Below, piece by piece: positions 33,936 to 36,604 of a stretch of DNA of 36,604 nt. Source of the stretch: JAYEIA01 sp964472505 (lineage in GTDB: Bacteria > Bacteroidota > Bacteroidia > Bacteroidales > JAADGE01); contig CAYYQW010000037.1 of NCBI GenBank assembly GCA_964472505.1, forward strand, positions 1-36,604, in the 5' to 3' direction. The first letter of the stretch is position 1, and each line of letters starts with the position of its first letter. The translations under genes and the position numbers were made by a program. The notes under the pieces were generated by a model, which saw nothing but the letters and a program-made list of their open reading frames with translations, was not told the origin of the DNA and did not search any database.

Positions 33936-35105
33936 ATGCACGAATTAATTACGCGCAAGGCAGAAGATTTTTTAAAAGTTAATCTGGGTGTTTTTCCGGC
34001 TGTTGTTGTTTTAGGCCCGCGCCAATGCGGTAAATCAACCCTTGTGAAAATGTTTGCTGAAGGGTTAACTAATTTTGTGTATTTGGATTTACAAAATAGA
34101 AATGACCTCGCTAAACTTACTGAACCGGATTTGTTCTTTCAGGCAAATCGAGATAAAACGATCTGTTTGGATGAAGTTCAATTGATGCCTGATTTGTTTT
34201 CTGTACTACGCAGCGAAATAGACTCCAACAGACAGAATGGTCGGTTTATACTCTTAGGCTCGGCTTCGAGAGACCTTATTCAAAAAAGTTCAGAATCGTT
34301 GGCCGGCAGAGTTGGAATGATTGAACTAACGCCATTTTTAATTTCTGAGCTTAACAAAAAAAAACAATTTGATCGCAATCAATATTGGTTAAGAGGAGCC
34401 TATCCCGATAGTTATTTAGCAGCATCTGATGCTGCAAGTAATTTATGGCGCGAAAACTTTTTACGTACCTATGTAGAAAGAGACATTCCCCAACTCGGGT
34501 TTCAAATTCCTGCTCAACAATTAAAGCGAATGCTTGTCATGAGTGCACATTCGCATGCACAAATCTTTAACGCGTCAAAACTGGGTGAGTCTTTAGGATT
34601 GACACATCCGACCATAAAAAGATATCGTGATCTGTTAGAACAAACTTTTATTTTAAGATCATTACCTCCTTACGAAACAAATGCGAAAAGGAGATTGGTT
34701 AAATCTCCTAAAGTGTATGTCAGAGATTCCGGCTTATTACATCGGCTATTGCAAATTGATGATTATAACGCGTTATTAGGTCATCCAATTGTGGGTTCAT
34801 CATGGGAAGGATTGGTTATTGAAAACGTTTGTTCGTCGTTTCGGGATTGTCAATTTTCATTTTATAGAAGCGCCGTAGGCAGCGAATTGGATTTAATCGT
34901 TCAAAAAGGAAACAAAGTAATTGCCATTGAATGCAAAGCATCAACTGCCCCAAAATTAACCAAAGGTTTTTGGAAAGCGGTGGAAGACGTAAAACCTGAA
35001 TTCACTTATGTGGTGGCACCTGTTTCAGAAAAATTTCCGGCCGCTGAAAAAGTTTGGGTTTGCAATTTGAGTGAGCTTATTGAAATACTAACAAATAGTT
35101 TATAA
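33936..35105 (+). CDS. AAA+ ATPase with DUF4143 domain
   Basis: A protein of 389 residues in the AAA_14/DUF4143 family. Walker A is GPRQCGKST (27-35), Walker B is ICLDEVQ, and GSASRDLIQKSSESLAGRVG is the sensor region. The C-terminal DUF4143 part includes YVRDSGLLHRLL, SWEGLVIENV and a nuclease-like segment (GSELDLIVQKGNKVIAIECK) with an acidic D...E-x-K arrangement. The role of these widespread ATPases is not known. A GTG at 33909 would add nine residues but sits in the promoter. The deacetylase-like gene follows after two bases. Confidence 0.88.
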   Translation: MHELITRKAEDFLKVNLGVFPAVVVLGPRQCGKSTLVKMFAEGLTNFVYLDLQNRNDLAKLTEPDLFFQANRDKTICLDEVQLMPDLFSVLRSEIDSNRQNGRFILLGSASRDLIQKSSESLAGRVGMIELTPFLISELNKKKQFDRNQYWLRGAYPDSYLAASDAASNLWRENFLRTYVERDIPQLGFQIPAQQLKRMLVMSAHSHAQIFNASKLGESLGLTHPTIKRYRDLLEQTFILRSLPPYETNAKRRLVKSPKVYVRDSGLLHRLLQIDDYNALLGHPIVGSSWEGLVIENVCSSFRDCQFSFYRSAVGSELDLIVQKGNKVIAIECKASTAPKLTKGFWKAVEDVKPEFTYVVAPVSEKFPAAEKVWVCNLSELIEILTNSL

Positions 35106-35107
35106 AA

Positions 35108-35902
35108 ATGGACTTTACAATAAAAACATACCGTCAACTACTTGAATCCCTTCAGTCGCAGGGTTTTTCTTTTCAAACGTTTAGTGAGTTTTTAGAACAA
35201 CCAAAAGAAAAAACAATTGTGCTACGTCACGATGTAGATTTGCTACCGCATAATTCCCTTCGTTTTGCAAAGATACAGCACAAAATGGGCATCAAAGGAA
35301 GTTACTATTTTCGAGCCGTGCCCGAAAGTTGGGATGAAAAAGTAATCAAAGAGATTGCTGCGCAGGGGCATGAGATTGGGTACCATTACGAATGCTTAAC
35401 AAACACAAAAGGCGATTTGCAAGCCGGAATTGCCGATTTTGAAAAGAACCTGGCAGCACTGCGTAAATTGGCACCGGTAAAAACCATTTGCATGCACGGC
35501 AGTCCCCGCAGCAAGTGGGACAGCAAAGATTTATGGAAAGAATTCGATTACCGCGATTATGGCATCATTGGCGAGCCCTATTTTGATGTAAATTTCGATG
35601 AAGTTTTTTACCTCACCGATACCGGCCGCCGCTGGGACGGCTGGAAAGTGAGTGTGCGGGATAAGGTGCCACAGCAGGAGGAGTGGAAGAAGCAGGGATT
35701 GGTGTTTCGAACTACACATGATATTATTCAGACTTTTCAAAAAGGCAGATCATTGAGCGGAGCCGAAATGCCGGATCAGATAATGTTTACCTTTCACCCG
35801 CAAAGGTGGCACAGTCGGCCGTTACCCCGGCTAAAAGAGTTTGTATTGCAGAATGTAAAGAATGTAGTGAAGAGCTTGTTTGTTGTTGGGCGAAATAGGT
35901 GA
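35108..35902 (+). CDS. polysaccharide deacetylase-like protein (NodB fold)
   Basis: A 264-residue protein with TIVLRHDVDLLP near residue 40, where RHDVD supplies the metal/catalytic aspartates, and GHEIGYHYE near residue 92. IMFTFHPQRW near residue 245 provides a late histidine. This small-deacetylase-like group is frequent in Bacteroidota polysaccharide loci. No signal peptide is seen. It follows the ATPase gene by two bases, but the two functions do not obviously belong together. The centre and end of the gene are richer in GC than the surrounding genes. Confidence 0.78.
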   Translation: MDFTIKTYRQLLESLQSQGFSFQTFSEFLEQPKEKTIVLRHDVDLLPHNSLRFAKIQHKMGIKGSYYFRAVPESWDEKVIKEIAAQGHEIGYHYECLTNTKGDLQAGIADFEKNLAALRKLAPVKTICMHGSPRSKWDSKDLWKEFDYRDYGIIGEPYFDVNFDEVFYLTDTGRRWDGWKVSVRDKVPQQEEWKKQGLVFRTTHDIIQTFQKGRSLSGAEMPDQIMFTFHPQRWHSRPLPRLKEFVLQNVKNVVKSLFVVGRNR

Positions 35903-35911
35903 TTGCAGGCT

Positions 35912-36508
35912 TTATTGCTTGAAATAACGCTTGAACCACTCTGTAAACTTTTCAAGCCCTTCTTCTAAGCTTGTTTGTGGCGTGTAATTTATTTTTGAAG
36001 ATAATTTCTCCGTAGAAGCGTAAGTTTTAAAAACATCGCCGGGCTGCATTGGTTTGAATACTTTTCGTGCTTTCTTCCCTAATTTTTCTTCCAAAATTGT
36101 GATAAATTCTAATAGATTTATTGGCTTAGAACTGCCAATGTTAAAGATATCGTATGGTGGTCTGTTTTGTGATGGTTTTTCTAATAAGGCAAAAACACCG
36201 GCAACAATATCATCTATGTAGGTAAAATCCCTCCTTAAGTTTCCGTTATTATAGATATCAATAGCTTGCTCATTCATTATAGCTTTGGCAAACTTAAAGT
36301 ATGCCATATCAGGCCTTCCCCAAGGGCCATATACAGTAAAAAACCTTAATCCGGTTGTCGGAATGTCGTATAAGTGGCTGTAAGTATAGGCCATCAGCTC
36401 ATTAGCCTTTTTTGTTGCAGCGTAAAGACTTATTGGGTGGTCAACTGCATCAGACTCTTCGAAAGGAATTTTATTATTATTTCCATATACACTTGCACTA
36501 ATTTTCAT
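35912..36508 (-). pseudogene. 5'-truncated nucleotide-sugar epimerase (UDP-glucuronate 4-epimerase type)
   Basis: The 198 residues cover the C-terminal two thirds of an extended SDR: SASVYGNN, the catalytic SLYAATKKANELMAY (Tyr and Lys present), GLRFFTVYGPWGRPDMAYFK and RRDFTYIDDIV, all typical of UDP-glucuronate 4-epimerases. The NAD-binding GxxGxxG and about 120 N-terminal residues are missing: the frame closes at a stop six codons upstream of the ATG. The break falls inside the conserved SSxSVYG motif, so this is not an alternative start. The enzyme cannot bind NAD as it stands. It converges with the deacetylase-like gene. Confidence 0.8.
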
Positions 36509-36530
36509 ATATAAAAAGATGCCCTAAAAA

Positions 36531-36602
36531 TTAGGATGAGCTAAGTCCAGCAAAAACGCATTTCCGATTTTCAAATTGTGGAATTTTTATGTCTTCAAAT
36601 TC
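36531..36602 (-). CDS. C-terminal end of an unidentified reading frame cut by the window edge
   Basis: A minus-strand frame enters from the window edge and gives 23 residues, including KIPQFENRKCVFAGLSSS, before a TAA. It lies 22 bases from the truncated epimerase and could be the end of an inserted gene such as a transposase, but it is too short to classify or to be sure that it is coding. Confidence 0.25.
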   Translation of the reverse strand, partial: EFEDIKIPQFENRKCVFAGLSSS

Positions 36603-36604
36603 TT

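Noticed and set aside
33936..35105. Transposition or defence ATPase
   Set aside because: The Walker motifs and DUF4143 part fit the common stand-alone AAA_14/DUF4143 family; no transposase, toxin or nuclease partner is next to it.

Overview
The window is chromosomal DNA of an AT-rich member of the Bacteroidota, probably class Bacteroidia; the species cannot be named from sequence alone. The evidence is an UpxY/NusG-like antiterminator inside a capsule locus, promoters of the Bacteroidota type (TTG, a 17-20 base spacer, TAnnTTTG), lipoprotein signals, a four-helix-bundle (S23-type) gene, and palindromic repeats of a kind I associate with this phylum.

Region 1 (1-5616) is ordinary core sequence: a CapA-like lipoprotein and a membrane protein on the minus strand, ruvX and def on the plus strand, a cyclophilin lipoprotein and a DUF2007 protein on the minus strand, and a VanZ-like protein on the plus strand. 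Two copies of a repeat of about 107 bp (92-197 and 4230-4337), inverted relative to each other and each joined to a REP-like palindrome, bracket most of this block.

Region 2 (6134-31636) is a large surface-polysaccharide (capsule or exopolysaccharide) locus, all on the plus strand. It opens with a sugar transferase that lacks the usual membrane anchor, a secreted protein of unknown function, a Wza-like export lipoprotein, a Wzc-like tyrosine autokinase and an UpxY antiterminator. A WbpP-type UDP-GlcNAc 4-epimerase follows. A 640-base gap then holds an apparent remnant of a nucleotide-sugar dehydratase gene. From 13940 a tightly packed operon encodes a Wzy-like polymerase, a Wzx flippase, three glycosyltransferases, a CapA-like enzyme without a signal peptide, a NodB-type deacetylase, an asparagine-synthase-like protein without a glutaminase cysteine, a DegT aminotransferase, a DUF354 protein, and five different ATP-grasp proteins. 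ATP-grasp enzymes and asparagine-synthase-like proteins commonly make amide or peptide bonds, so the most interesting reading is a polysaccharide decorated with, or linked through, amino acids or short peptides. That is inference.

Region 3 (31629-36604) is decaying or rearranged. It has a Gfo/Idh/MocA oxidoreductase gene with two in-frame stops, a truncated WbpD-like acetyltransferase, and a frameshifted fragment of a second DUF354 gene. Next comes a four-helix-bundle gene between two heptanucleotide repeat arrays in inverted orientation, which may be a small mobile unit. An AAA+ (DUF4143) ATPase, a second deacetylase-like gene and a 5'-truncated sugar-nucleotide epimerase next to the end of another reading frame close the window. 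No tRNA, rRNA or CRISPR array was seen.
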